A stretch of DNA of 64,000 nucleotides from Pseudoalteromonas sp. R3 (GCF_004014715.1 NZ_CP034834.1:310001-374000); one strand, 5' to 3'. Shown: positions 16,264 through 26,048, numbered from the stretch's first letter. A program made the numbers and translations. The notes: generated by a model from the letters alone, not told the origin.

Positions 16264-17955
16264 ATGAAGTTAAAATCTCTTGCCTGCTTTGTTGCCATTG
16301 TAACGAGTGCTCAAGTCACGGCATTTACTCAGCTGGGTGGCAGCGGGGTGATGCCTATTGGCCATGAATGGTTAACCCGAACTTCAGCCCTTGAGCTGTT
16401 GTCACAAAACACTCAGGTAGAAGATGCGAATGACCCTCGCCTGAGCTGGAACAAAGGCTTAGCTAAATCCACAGAGCTCAATATCGCACAAGCTGAAGTC
16501 ACCAAAATTCTCGCCAGTCGCCGCAATGACAATACCTATTACTCAGAATACGACGCAATCTTCGCAGCGATAGTCGGCGAGCGCTGGGTGGACATTGCCG
16601 GTTTCAATGTTACCAATGCCAGTATCGATCCGACGGGTCCAAATTGTTTTAATGCCGTAGCGCAGGAACCTGCTGACTTGCAGCAGGATCACTTTATGCG
16701 CCGTTATGACGATGTGGGTGGTGCAGGTGGTGTAGACGCCGCAAAGCGCGGACAAGCTCGGTTTATTGACCATTTCGTTAATGCGGCAATGGCGCAAAGC
16801 AAGCAGATCAAAGTGTGGGATGGGGGCGGCTATGCCAGTGCGGTAGAGGTTGACCACAACTACTTCCTGTTTGGACGCGCTGTGCACCTGTTCCAGGATT
16901 CATTTAGCCCCGAGCATACGGTTCGTCTGCCTGAAGACAACTATGAAAAAGTCTGGCAAGTAAAAGCCTATTTGTGTTCCGAAGGGGCTGAGCAACATAC
17001 CCATGCAACCGGTGACGCCATCAGTTATGAAAGTGGCGATGTGATTTGGCACCCGGGCACGCGTACAGATGGCAGCTGGGATGGCTATCGCCCGAGCAAT
17101 ATGAAACCTGTTGCCCTTGTTGCGCTCGAAGCCAGCAAAGACCTGTGGGCGGCATTTATCCGCACTATGGCTATGCCGGTTGAACAGCGAGAAACCTATG
17201 CTCGGACCCAAGCCCAAATGCTGGTTGATGCCTGGTTATCATTTGACGAAACGGCCATGCGTCAATGGTACGATGACGAAAGCCGTCGTGATCACACTTA
17301 TGTTCTGGCACCGGGTGAATCGGGTAAAGGGAAATCTCTTGAACAGTGTATGGCAGAGTTGAACGTTGGAACGGTTAGCCAGCTAGAGCGTGTCGCTCAG
17401 TTGGACGAAGAGCGCCGTCAGTGCCTATACAATGTTGAAGCCGTTGAGGGTTACGAAGATCTTAACGATCCTCTGATGGATATGCCATACAACTGGCAGT
17501 GGAAATCAACTTTCTGGAAAACGGCCCCTGAGGGCTGGCAAGCACCAGACTTACCTGCGGATGCAGGGCAGGCTATGATCCTGAAAAGTGCTGAAACAGG
17601 GCTTGCGGTATCAAGCGAGTCAGGCCTGGAGAATCATGCCAGACTTAAGGCCAGTGGCAATACAGCTGTTGAATTCATCAGTGTGACTGGTAAAAACCAG
17701 CAAGTGTATTTTCGTGCCAGGGAAAATGCAGAGCTGTTCCTGAGCTACAGTGCCTCTTCAAGTGGCTATGTAAAGCTGTGGGATTCTGCAAAAGACTCGG
17801 GGTTTGATCTAATTGATCAAGGTGGAGTGTGGAATCTTAAAAACACACGCTGGGAGCAATATGTCTGGCTTGATAGCAGCTCGCAGCAACTGCACCTGAA
17901 CCGTCATGGTAAGGCCGGTAATGACAATGCAAAGTGGGTGATAGAACAACGTTAA
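16264..17955 (+). CDS. Secreted zinc-dependent phospholipase C-like enzyme with lectin-like tail
   Basis: The 563-residue protein has a signal peptide (cleavage near AQVTA-FTQ). The zinc-PLC signature is clear: His208, Asp212 and His218 (GRAVHLFQDSFSPEH) keep the exact 0/+4/+10 spacing of H118, D122 and H128 in Bacillus cereus phospholipase C. An early GHEW motif (His34) and a DHF/RYDD segment (about 142-150) offer the other ligands. It should hydrolyse phospholipids outside the cell and resembles Legionella PlcA-type enzymes. The last 130 residues (from about 435) are predicted all-beta with repeated W/Y-x-LW patterns and may be a beta-trefoil or other binding domain. A terminator follows directly. 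Confidence 0.8.
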   Translation: MKLKSLACFVAIVTSAQVTAFTQLGGSGVMPIGHEWLTRTSALELLSQNTQVEDANDPRLSWNKGLAKSTELNIAQAEVTKILASRRNDNTYYSEYDAIFAAIVGERWVDIAGFNVTNASIDPTGPNCFNAVAQEPADLQQDHFMRRYDDVGGAGGVDAAKRGQARFIDHFVNAAMAQSKQIKVWDGGGYASAVEVDHNYFLFGRAVHLFQDSFSPEHTVRLPEDNYEKVWQVKAYLCSEGAEQHTHATGDAISYESGDVIWHPGTRTDGSWDGYRPSNMKPVALVALEASKDLWAAFIRTMAMPVEQRETYARTQAQMLVDAWLSFDETAMRQWYDDESRRDHTYVLAPGESGKGKSLEQCMAELNVGTVSQLERVAQLDEERRQCLYNVEAVEGYEDLNDPLMDMPYNWQWKSTFWKTAPEGWQAPDLPADAGQAMILKSAETGLAVSSESGLENHARLKASGNTAVEFISVTGKNQQVYFRARENAELFLSYSASSSGYVKLWDSAKDSGFDLIDQGGVWNLKNTRWEQYVWLDSSSQQLHLNRHGKAGNDNAKWVIEQR

Positions 17956-17972
17956 AGACATACGGCTTGCCA

Positions 17973-18014
17973 CACTTATGGCGCTTCAGAGCAAAGTGCC
18001 ATAAGTGGGCTTTT
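17973..18014 (+). terminator. Intrinsic terminator after phospholipase gene
   Basis: The ten-base stem cacttatggc / gccataagtg (17973-17982 and 17998-18007) is followed by ggcttttt. It lies 18 bases after the phospholipase stop. Confidence 0.85.
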
Positions 18015-18074
18015 TGACATTCCCAAGGCTGCATTGATATTCTTTACAGTAGGGAACATCAGAAGGAGTACCAG

Positions 18075-18455
18075 ATGTTTTTATTCTCTGAAAAGAAAAA
18101 CACCATTAAATCAATAGCATTACGTCTTCCAGTTTTACTCGTAGAGTCCTACACCAGACAAGCTAACTACTCTGTAGATCAGGTTAAAGAGATTTTTGCT
18201 CATGCCTTTGACAATGATGACAATCAGATTTATGCCTTTGCAATGTTTTGCTCCAGGGACGATTTCGATGCGCTTCAGACGGAGTTTAACTATACCGATT
18301 TGCGGGCTGAGGTCGGCAAGCACTGCTTTGATGACTGGCCAAGGTTTAACTTTGAGTCGTTGCTAACTTATGCTCGCAGCTACTGCAGTGACAGCGGTTT
18401 TAGTGCTGGCGTTGAAGGTGACTTCTGTGGTGGGGGAGAAGGAGGTGGCGATTAG
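18075..18455 (+). CDS. Hypothetical protein with glycine-rich tail, 126 residues
   Basis: A small soluble protein of a family I cannot name with confidence. It starts MFLFSEKKNTIKSIALRL after an agaaggag site. It has mixed alpha/beta character and ends in a Gly/Glu tail (CGGGEGGGD). Four cysteines are spread through the second half. It is monocistronic, and no neighbour hints at a function. Confidence 0.65.
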   Translation: MFLFSEKKNTIKSIALRLPVLLVESYTRQANYSVDQVKEIFAHAFDNDDNQIYAFAMFCSRDDFDALQTEFNYTDLRAEVGKHCFDDWPRFNFESLLTYARSYCSDSGFSAGVEGDFCGGGEGGGD

Positions 18456-18563
18456 CGTGATAATGTTTTGTGTTTGCAGTTTAACGAAACGGTTGTGAAT
18501 GTCGGCTAAAACAGGGCCCGCCAGAGTCAAAATAGGGCAGGCCTGATTCGATTGATGCTTTAA

Positions 18564-18755
18564 TCAGAAGTACAAATAGGAGTCGCAGTGGCACTGCGGG
18601 TCATCTTTAAGTTCGTCAATATGTACGTCGACTTTACTTTGTGAGCGCGCATCATAAATGGTCACCATATTATGCTGCTTGTCCACGCTGAGCACCTCGA
18701 CCGGGTGTTTGTGATACTCAACCCATTCTCCATTGCGGACATCTTCAATATTCAT
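18564..18755 (-). CDS. Small hypothetical protein, 63 residues
   Basis: This short beta-rich protein (NGEWVEYHKHPVEVLSV ... VTIYDARSQSKVDVHIDEL) looks like a small barrel (SH3/KOW-like) and ends in CHCDSYLYF. The ATG at 18755 has a gaggt site seven bases upstream; the longer frame start at 18797 does not. No function can be assigned. Confidence 0.6.
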   Translation of the reverse strand: MNIEDVRNGEWVEYHKHPVEVLSVDKQHNMVTIYDARSQSKVDVHIDELKDDPQCHCDSYLYF

Positions 18756-18835
18756 CTTTTCTACCTCATTAGTCAGTGAACCTGTGCAAAGAGTCATGAT
18801 TATATTGTTGTAATAAAGAGTTTAGTGATAAAAAC

Positions 18836-18864
18836 GAAAAAGCCCAAGCATAGTGCCTGGGCTG
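18836..18864 (-). terminator. Intrinsic terminator, minus strand
   Basis: The hairpin agcccaggc-actat-gcttgggct (minus-strand reading) is followed by tttttcgttttt. It lies 17 bases past the stop of the TonB-dependent receptor gene that reads toward it. Confidence 0.85.
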
Positions 18865-18880
18865 TCTGGCTTTCAGGGAG

Positions 18881-21178
18881 TTAGAAGCTGTAACTTACAC
18901 TGAATTTCACACTGCGCGGCATAATATAGCGACCGTTTGGTGCGTCGGCATTACGGGGGTCACCTTCGGTGATACCTTGCTCGTCGGTCAGGTTGTCTAT
19001 CGAGACCATCAGTTTTACCTGCTCAGTTGGCTCTAAGGTAAAGCCCAGGTCAAACTTTTCGTAGCCATCCAGCACCACAGTGTTTTCATTGTTGCCGTAA
19101 CGGTCATCTACGGCAGAAACTGTGCCATATACAGTAGCGAACATATCACCCAACTCAAATTCATAGCTAGGTGTGACACGTACTTGCCAGGCTGGCTGAC
19201 GCTGTGCTTCGTTGCCTACATTGTCGGGACTTTCTGTGATTTCGGTTTTCTGCCATGTGGCATTCATGTTGACACTAAAACCAGAGCTATGATTGAAGTT
19301 ATAATCGACCTCAATACCCAAGGCTTCGTTAGTCAGGATCTCTGCAGGGTCGCCTGGTTTTCTGACGAAAGTATCACCCTGTACTTCGTTGGCAAATAAA
19401 GTCGCGAACAGATCGCTGCTTTCACCCATGTATTTGTAGCCAATTTCTGCCTGTGTTACTTCTTTGATCAGACGTTCGCCGTTCTGGTAGGCACCATAGT
19501 TGTCGCGGAAGTCGTCAAAGTAAGGCATTTTATAGCCTTTGTTCATACGCGCGAATACACCGCTTTGGTCGTCCAGTTTAAAGTCAGCGCCCAGAGTCCA
19601 GGAAGTTTTGCGTTCATCATAAGTAACAAACTTGTCGATAGTGCCGTCAAGACCTTCATCAACTGAGTAGTCTACTTCGTGTTTTTCGCTGCGTAAGCCC
19701 AGATCCAGAGTGAGCGTATCTGTGGCGCGATAGCTGTGTGTGGTATAGAACGCCACTGTGGTTGCATCGCCGGTACTATTGATATCGTAATTGAAACCAC
19801 AGCCGTCATCGCTGCTGTTACAGTCGATGCCATTAAGGGCCTCACCGCCTGCCGTCAAAACATGGTAAGCAGAGTTACCCAGGCTCCACCAGTCTTTTGC
19901 AGAGGTGGTTGCTGTGTAAATACCAAATGCGCTGTTAACCTGTGAAAATTCTTTACTGATGGCTAAGTCATTGGTGAAGGCATCAATCTCTTTAAGCACA
20001 ACCCAGCGGCCATAGTTTTGTACCATGGTATTGCCGTCGTAGACAGTTCCAGTCACTGAGCCTACTGCACTTGCGCCATTGTCTGCCACGCTTGCCAGGT
20101 TAGTTGCTGCGCCATCGGGCACCAGGCCATAGGTATTGGCATCGCCCTGGGTCAGGCTAAAGCGGTCGATCAGCTGCCAGCCATTAGGTAATTCGAGTTT
20201 CAGGCTACCGCCGGAGACGTGACCTTTCCAGCCACGACCTTCGCCCAGGTCAATCTCCATATCCTGCCCTGCAACGTGGATGCTTGCCTGACGGTTAAGT
20301 GTACCCAACTGAGTAAAGCCAGCATCCACGCCATCAACATTTAGCGGTGTCGGCAGATACCAGGCGCCGGTGTCATCGGTTTGGCGGGTGTAAACATTAA
20401 ACTCACCCTTATCAAACTCTTTGGTCAGGTTAATAGTAAACTGATGACCTTTTTCGGAGGTAAAGCCTGCGTCACGGATTCCTGAGGAACGTTTTGCGTA
20501 GCCGCCGATCATGTAATAGAAATCGTCGCTGAGTTCACCGCTTAACACGCCGTCAATACGCTGAAGCCCGTAGTCAGAAGTGGTGTATTTAACTGTGCCT
20601 TCCGTTTCTTCTGAGCCACGCTTAAGGTGGAAGTTTGTGGTCAGACCCGGCTGACCATTTGATACAACCGGGTTTGGACCGCCGCGCAGGCCTTCCATAC
20701 GCGCAATGGTTTCATCAAGACGGAATATTGATGAGTTTTCTAAAAATGATAAAGTGGGTGCCGGATAAATCGGTGTACCTTGCAGGCTCACTGTCAAAAA
20801 AGGCGCATCGCCGCCGCCTGGAAATCCGCGCACGAATACATTGGCCCCTGACTCTCCGCCTGAACTTTCGACCCAGATCCCAGGCACCGACTTAAGCAGA
20901 TCTGCTGTGCTTTTCGGCGCTAAACGTTCAATTTGTACGGCATCGACGTTGGTAACCGCAAAGCTGGCGTCCAGCTTACGAATACCCGCACCACCTGGTG
21001 TACCAGATACAATGATGGTTTCGACTTTTTTGTCTTGCTTCGCGTCTTGTTGCTCTGCGTACGCTGTACCCGATACCGTAATTGCGGCTGCCACCGCTGA
21101 TGCGATTAGAGAATATTTGTTGCCTAGGTTCACAGGAACTGCCCCCTTGGTTGTCATATGTGTTGTCAGTGTTTGCAT
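18881..21178 (-). CDS. TonB-dependent receptor, probably for trehalose or related sugar
   Basis: The 765-residue outer-membrane receptor has a long signal peptide (to about AYAEQQ), a TonB-box-like VETIIVSG, a plug domain (STADLLKSVPGIWVESSGG, VFVRGFPGG) and a 22-strand barrel ending in the aromatic signature FSVSYSF. It resembles ferric-siderophore-type receptors by sequence style, but it is divergent to a LacI regulator, an MFS sugar transporter and trehalase. A perfect LacI-type palindrome (21320-21333) lies in the shared upstream region, so uptake of trehalose or an oligosaccharide is the best inference. Siderophore uptake remains possible. A minus-strand terminator follows. Confidence 0.85.
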   Translation of the reverse strand: MQTLTTHMTTKGAVPVNLGNKYSLIASAVAAAITVSGTAYAEQQDAKQDKKVETIIVSGTPGGAGIRKLDASFAVTNVDAVQIERLAPKSTADLLKSVPGIWVESSGGESGANVFVRGFPGGGDAPFLTVSLQGTPIYPAPTLSFLENSSIFRLDETIARMEGLRGGPNPVVSNGQPGLTTNFHLKRGSEETEGTVKYTTSDYGLQRIDGVLSGELSDDFYYMIGGYAKRSSGIRDAGFTSEKGHQFTINLTKEFDKGEFNVYTRQTDDTGAWYLPTPLNVDGVDAGFTQLGTLNRQASIHVAGQDMEIDLGEGRGWKGHVSGGSLKLELPNGWQLIDRFSLTQGDANTYGLVPDGAATNLASVADNGASAVGSVTGTVYDGNTMVQNYGRWVVLKEIDAFTNDLAISKEFSQVNSAFGIYTATTSAKDWWSLGNSAYHVLTAGGEALNGIDCNSSDDGCGFNYDINSTGDATTVAFYTTHSYRATDTLTLDLGLRSEKHEVDYSVDEGLDGTIDKFVTYDERKTSWTLGADFKLDDQSGVFARMNKGYKMPYFDDFRDNYGAYQNGERLIKEVTQAEIGYKYMGESSDLFATLFANEVQGDTFVRKPGDPAEILTNEALGIEVDYNFNHSSGFSVNMNATWQKTEITESPDNVGNEAQRQPAWQVRVTPSYEFELGDMFATVYGTVSAVDDRYGNNENTVVLDGYEKFDLGFTLEPTEQVKLMVSIDNLTDEQGITEGDPRNADAPNGRYIMPRSVKFSVSYSF

Positions 21179-21524
21179 AGCATTGTCTATGCATGCTCTT
21201 TGCTATTGTTATGCGCCGCCAATTGCCTGTTAGTTCGGCTTTGGGCCCCAAAATCATTCTGTGAATGGATAAGTGGAAGCGTCAGGTTGCACGCGGCGTC
21301 ATTTTAAAATAGAACTTTATGCAAACGTTTGCAATAGGGGGTTAGCAACTTTTTCCCGACTTTATTGCAAACTGGTTACTGGACGGATGAGTGACAGTTC
21401 ACGCAGAGAAAAGGTGCGACAGGTAAGCAGACGCTGCGCTATAATGCCAAGTCAGAGCATTGACTCTGTCTTAAAAATCAATATATTCAATTTGTTACAA
21501 TAGCTCTTTGGTGGTGCGTTATAC
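21179..21524. other. Divergent promoter region of the trehalose-type locus
   Basis: The 346 bases between the divergent receptor and lacI-type genes hold the palindrome at 21320-21333. Apart from short spurious frames, nothing else is seen. Confidence 0.6.
21320..21333. promoter_or_regulatory. LacI-family operator 1
   Basis: The perfect 14-base palindrome tgcaaacgtttgca has the central CG typical of LacI-family sites. It is 142 bases upstream of the receptor ATG and about 190 bases upstream of the regulator ATG. A near-copy lies upstream of the MFS gene (22582-22595). Confidence 0.75.
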
Positions 21525-22529
21525 ATGCAGTCAAAAAAAATGAAACTGGCGGATCTGGCAAAGTTGGCGGGCGTGTCTACGTCAACGGCATCCCGGGCGC
21601 TGAATAATAATCCGCTGATTAAGGAAGAAACCCGCAATAAGTTGCAGGCGCTGGCTAAAAAGCACAACTTTAGCCTCAATGCGGCGGCCAGCCGCCTTAG
21701 ATTACAAAAAACCAATGTGATTGCGGTATTAATTAACTTTGATGCTGAAACGGAGCAATCAATCGACGATCCGTTTTTGCTTAAAGTGGTCAGTGACATT
21801 AATCTGGCGGTTAATCGCCAGGGCTACGAACTTTTGCTGTCTAACTCGTATATGGCAGGTGACGACTGGCACGGGTACTTTATTGATGGTCGTCGGGCCG
21901 ATGGCGTGATAGTGGTCGGTCAGGGGAAGCAGCAGGCACGCATCGAACGTGCCGCCAGCGAGGGCACCCCTCTGGTCGTATGGGGTGATCCCAAAACACA
22001 GGGAGAGTATGCCATTGTCGGGAGCGATAATTATCTGGCTGGCTGTACCGCGACCCGACACTTGCTGGACAGGGGAGCTCGACGCTTGCTATTTATGGGC
22101 GATCCTGCCCATGCAGAGTTGGCAGAGCGCTACCGCGGGTTTTGCGATCAAATCAGTAAAGAGCCGGAGGCTTCGGCTTCACTATTGAAAATCGACATCA
22201 CCAGTTTGGCGGCGTATGAGGTGATTAATCAGACTTTGCTGAGCGAAGGACTGAGCTTTGATGGTATTTTTGCTTGCAGTGATATGGTTGCCCTGGGCGC
22301 AATGAAAGCCCTTAAAGAGCGTTATGTCAGCATTCCCAATGATGTGCGACTGGTCGGGTTTGATGATATAGCGATGGCAGATATCAGCTCGCCTTCACTG
22401 ACCACCATCAAACAGAATACCCGTCTGGCAGGGCAAGTGTTGGTAGATAAGCTTCTGGCGCAGTTAAAGGGCGATAAGCCTGATTCTGCCCAACTGGATG
22501 TTGAACTGGTCATGCGTCAGTCAAGCTGA
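21525..22529 (+). CDS. LacI-family transcriptional regulator
   Basis: The 334-residue protein has the N-terminal LacI HTH and hinge (MKLADLAKLAGVSTSTASRA; hinge helix around SLNAAASRLRLQ) and a periplasmic-binding-protein-like sugar domain (IFACSDMVALGAM, VRLVGFDDIAMA, SPSLTTIKQN). It most likely represses the receptor, the MFS transporter and trehalase through the two palindromes at 21320 and 22582, and is induced by trehalose or a derivative. The effector is inferred only from the trehalase gene. Confidence 0.9.
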   Translation: MQSKKMKLADLAKLAGVSTSTASRALNNNPLIKEETRNKLQALAKKHNFSLNAAASRLRLQKTNVIAVLINFDAETEQSIDDPFLLKVVSDINLAVNRQGYELLLSNSYMAGDDWHGYFIDGRRADGVIVVGQGKQQARIERAASEGTPLVVWGDPKTQGEYAIVGSDNYLAGCTATRHLLDRGARRLLFMGDPAHAELAERYRGFCDQISKEPEASASLLKIDITSLAAYEVINQTLLSEGLSFDGIFACSDMVALGAMKALKERYVSIPNDVRLVGFDDIAMADISSPSLTTIKQNTRLAGQVLVDKLLAQLKGDKPDSAQLDVELVMRQSS

Positions 22530-22581
22530 TTACGGCCGTTGACTCTGTAAACAAACTGAGCAATTTTTTTTACTTTAGAAT

Positions 22582-22595
22582 TGCAAACGATTGCA
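22582..22595. promoter_or_regulatory. LacI-family operator 2
   Basis: The site tgcaaacgattgca matches 12 of 14 positions of a perfect palindrome and shares its left half and central CG with operator 1. It lies 55 bases before the ATG of the MFS gene, so it can control the MFS-trehalase operon. Confidence 0.7.
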
Positions 22596-22650
22596 AAAAT
22601 GAATTCCCGCGGCTAGACTGACTGTTATTGAATAGTTACAGAGTCATCCT

Positions 22651-23886
22651 ATGAAGCACACCAGAGTCGTGCTGGCCATGGCGGCCTGCTACTTTTTGTT
22701 TGCGATTTTACTCAACAGTGTCGGCACCGTCATTTTGCAGGCGATCAACACCTTTGCAGTGTCAAAAGCCCAGGCTGCCAGCCTGGAAGGGTTTAAAGAT
22801 ATCCCCATTGCTATTGTGTCGTTTCTTGTTGCCTCGTTTATTCCCAGGATCGGTTATCGCTTAGCGTTATTAGGCGCTTTGTTTGTGGTTGCGGTTATGT
22901 GTTTGCTAACGCCTGTACTGGGGGCTTTCTGGGCTTTAAAAGCCTTATTTGCAAGCGTTGGCTGTGCATTTGCGATAGTCAAAGTAACGGTTTACGCGTT
23001 AATAGGTCAGGTAACAGACGATGCAAAGGGGCACTCGAGTTTGCTTAACACCATTGAAGGCCTGTTTATGGTTGGGGTACTCAGTGGTTACTGGATCTTT
23101 GCCGCGATTATCGGCGAGCAGGCTGATTCACTGGCATGGCTCAATGTCTATTACCTGCTGGGCGCACTGACCCTGGTGACCGCATTGTTAGTGATCAGTG
23201 CACCCATGAAGAAGCCCCAATACAGCAAAGAGCAGCCATTAAAAGACGAATTTTTAGGCATGCTGAAACTGGCCTATCAGCCTCTGGTATTGGTTTTTGT
23301 GTTATCGGCGTTTTTATATGTGTTAATTGAGCAGGGCGTAGGCACCTGGCTGCCGACTTTTAACAATCAGGTACTGAATTTGCCAGTGGATATCGCGGTG
23401 CAGCTGACCAGTATTTTTGCAGCCAGTCTGGCCATTGGGCGTTTGCTGGCCGGTCAGTTACTCAAGCATATCCATTGGTACAAGCTGCTAAATGTGTGTT
23501 TAGTTGGTATGGCGGCGCTGGTATTGCTGACCTTACCTATGACGGAAAATCTACATCCAAAAGAAGTGAACAGTTTGTTTGAAGCGCCGCTGGCAGCCTA
23601 CCTTATGCCTTTAATTGGACTACTGATGGCACCTATTTATCCGGTGATCAACTCGGTAATGCTGAGCAGCCTGGATGAACGTCAGCATGCACCAATGACA
23701 GGTCTTATTGTGGTGTTTTCGGCTCTGGGCGGCACAACTGGCTCATTAATTACCGGGTTTGTTTTTGAATACATTGGTGGTCAGCAGGCGTTTTATCTGT
23801 CTTTGATCCCCATGAGCGGCATCGCCGTCACGTTATTTTTGTTTAAGCGACGCGCACAGGCACAGACCAGCGCTTGCGCACTCTAG
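22651..23886 (+). CDS. MFS sugar transporter, FucP-like
   Basis: The 411-residue protein has 12 membrane segments and is similar in style to the FucP/GlcP-type sugar:proton symporters (conserved LEGFKDIPIAIVSF, LNTIEGLFMVGVL, and APIYPVINSVMLSSL in the second half). It lies between the LacI regulator and trehalase, with trehalase starting nine bases later. It probably carries trehalose or its parent oligosaccharide across the inner membrane. The trehalase has no signal peptide, which fits uptake of the intact disaccharide. Confidence 0.88.
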   Translation: MKHTRVVLAMAACYFLFAILLNSVGTVILQAINTFAVSKAQAASLEGFKDIPIAIVSFLVASFIPRIGYRLALLGALFVVAVMCLLTPVLGAFWALKALFASVGCAFAIVKVTVYALIGQVTDDAKGHSSLLNTIEGLFMVGVLSGYWIFAAIIGEQADSLAWLNVYYLLGALTLVTALLVISAPMKKPQYSKEQPLKDEFLGMLKLAYQPLVLVFVLSAFLYVLIEQGVGTWLPTFNNQVLNLPVDIAVQLTSIFAASLAIGRLLAGQLLKHIHWYKLLNVCLVGMAALVLLTLPMTENLHPKEVNSLFEAPLAAYLMPLIGLLMAPIYPVINSVMLSSLDERQHAPMTGLIVVFSALGGTTGSLITGFVFEYIGGQQAFYLSLIPMSGIAVTLFLFKRRAQAQTSACAL

Positions 23887-23895
23887 GAGTTACAG

Positions 23896-25376
23896 ATGCA
23901 GTTTGAACAATCAAACTTGTTTAAAGCGGTGCAGATGCAGGGCATTTTTTCGGATAGTAAACAGTTTGCAGATGCTATTCCAAAACAGAGCTGGGAGCAG
24001 GCCTGTGCGCTGTATGACAGCGAATGCCCTCAAGATCTGACTGAGTTTGTCGCACGTCATTTTGATTTTGCGCCACAGCCAGAACTGACTGAACTCCATG
24101 CTACCTCGGTCAAAGACTATATCGACCAGCTATGGCAACGCCTGGCGCGTGACCCACAGACGGGCAATGTGTCGTCATTGCTTGATTTGCCCGCGAGCTA
24201 TACGGTTCCGGGTGGCCGCTTTAACGAAATATATTACTGGGACAGTTATTTTACGGCTTTGGGCCTGATGGATGCCGGCCACGTCGAGCAAGTGTCGAAT
24301 ATGCTGGATAACTTTGTCAGTCTTATTGAGCGTATTGGTCATGTGCCAAATGGTAACCGCAGCTACTACACCAGTCGATCACAGCCGCCAGTGACAGCAT
24401 TGATGGTGTCTTTACTTTGGCAATCGCATCATCAGGATAAGACATGGCTAAGTAAAGTGACTGATGCGCTGCAAAAGGAGCACAGCTTTTGGATGGCTGA
24501 CAGCGACCAGCTGAATGATGAACTGACTGAAAGCCGCAGAGTCGTGCGTATGCCTTGTGGCGGGGTAATGAATCGCTTCTGGGATGACTGCGCACAGCCA
24601 AGGCCTGAGTCCTACAAAGAGGATATTGAGTCGGCCAGTATGCTGGAGCCTGAATATCGCGCATTGTTTTATCGTAACATTCGCGCCGCCTGTGAGTCTG
24701 GCTGGGATTTCAGCAGTCGCTGGTTGGATGACCCTGAGCAACTATGCAGTATTAATACGGTTCAGCGCATACCTGTTGACCTCAATGCCCTGTTACAACA
24801 GTTGGAGTGGCAACTCAGCGAATGTTACGCAGCACTCGGTAACAGCCCTCAAAGCACCCACTATTTGCAACTATCCCAGCAACGTAAACGGCTTATTCAG
24901 GCCTATTTATGGGACAAAGAGCAAGGTTGGTTTATGGATTACCATATTGCTTTAAAAACGCGCAGTCAGGTGATGTCACTGGCTGGAGTGGTACCTATGT
25001 TTTTGGGACTTGCAAGTCAGTCTCAGGCGGAGTCTATGACACAGCGGCTGGAGCTGGACTTTCTAAAAGCCGGGGGCTGGTGACCACGCTAACCAATACA
25101 GCGCAACAGTGGGATAGCCCAAATGGCTGGGCACCCTTACAATGGTTTGCCGTGAAAGGCATGTTGAATTACGGCTATGTGAAGCTGGCGGTCACAGTGG
25201 CCAGACGATGGCTTGCTATGCTGGAGCGCGACTTTGAGCAACACGCTTGCCTGCTGGAAAAGTATAACGTGGTTGAACCTGGTGTACGCGCAGGTGGCGG
25301 TGAATATCTGGTACAGCAAGGCTTCGGCTGGACCAATGGGGTGACCAGCCGCTTATATCGTTTACTGGAAGATTAG
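23896..25376 (+). pseudogene. Trehalase (GH37), split by a single-base frameshift
   Basis: Two frames make up one cytosolic GH37 alpha,alpha-trehalase of about 493 residues. The first (23896-25083) carries trehalase signature 1, PGGRFNEIYYWDSYF, and the catalytic region with MPCGGVMNRFWDD and ESGWDFSSRW. The second frame carries signature 2, QQWDSPNGWAPLQW, and the C-terminal AGGGEYLVQQGFGWTNGV. The break is at the GGGGG run 25072-25076; one extra G restores ...LKAGGLVTTLTNT.... It hydrolyses trehalose to two glucose. A gag ribosome binding site nine bases after the MFS stop shows one operon. The indel is most easily read as a homopolymer sequencing error; if real, trehalose use would be lost. 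Confidence 0.92.
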
Positions 25377-25382
25377 CGTTCA

Positions 25383-25417
25383 CGGGTCATGATGTGGCGG
25401 CTGTCATGACCCGTTTT
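25383..25417 (+). terminator. Intrinsic terminator after trehalase
   Basis: The ten-base stem cgggtcatga / tcatgacccg (25383-25413 overall) is followed by tttt. It lies six bases past the trehalase stop, and may also serve the minus-strand gene ending at 25424. Confidence 0.8.
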
Positions 25418-25423
25418 ACTTGC

Positions 25424-25696
25424 TCAATCCATAAATACAATGCGCACAATAATGGCGACCAGAACAATAACAAACAGTACAAACTCAAGTTTGTAAACGA
25501 TTGATTTAGCTTCTCTCTCCGCCTTGTTTTTGGCAATTTCCTTCTTTATATTAGTTTGCTCTGGGTGCTTCTTTTCATAAGCCTGATTTGCTTTCTCGGC
25601 AAATTTTTTACGTTTGTCAGCGCTAAGCGCCTTATTCATAGCGGCACCATGATCAGAAACATGACCTTTGGCTGTGCGCCTTGGGGGGGCGGGCAT
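25424..25696 (-). CDS. Small lysine-rich protein with C-terminal membrane segment
   Basis: The 90-residue protein begins MPAPPRRTAKGHVSDHG and continues with a strongly charged Lys/Glu/Ala helix (about residues 20-65) that could form a coiled coil. It ends in one hydrophobic helix (LEFVLFVIVLVAIIVRIVF). It looks like a tail-anchored inner-membrane protein with a cytosolic basic domain. The ATG at 25696 is preceded by a near-perfect aggaggt site. I do not recognise the family, and no neighbour suggests a role. Confidence 0.65.
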   Translation of the reverse strand: MPAPPRRTAKGHVSDHGAAMNKALSADKRKKFAEKANQAYEKKHPEQTNIKKEIAKNKAEREAKSIVYKLEFVLFVIVLVAIIVRIVFMD

Positions 25697-26048
25697 GGAA
25701 ACCTCCTGAATTAGCATTTAAAGTTAAAACTAATTCGCATACATAGAAACCATTCTTGAGATGCTTAAATCATGGGCGATAGCCAGGCAAAATTGACTCT
25801 TTAGTTGCGCTAAGTTGAGAAAACCTTAACAGTCGGCAATCAGTTTATTCTCCCAAGTTGGTAATGTGTTTATGCTTACCAATATAAGTATAGCCACAGA
25901 TGCAAAAGACTGGCAGCAAACCTCGCTGCCAGGGGAAATAAGAGACGCTGCCAAATGAACCAGTTCACGGCAGGCAGGTCAAAATCTATAGGTTTGTGCA
26001 ATATTTGTACATTACAGCACATTACAGGTTAAACAGGAGGTGAGGCTG
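25697..26048. other. Intergenic region between divergent genes
   Basis: The roughly 350 bases contain no convincing gene. They should hold the promoters for the small membrane protein (minus) and the WD40 lipoprotein operon (plus). An aggagg site at 26035-26040 fixes the start of the latter. Confidence 0.5.
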
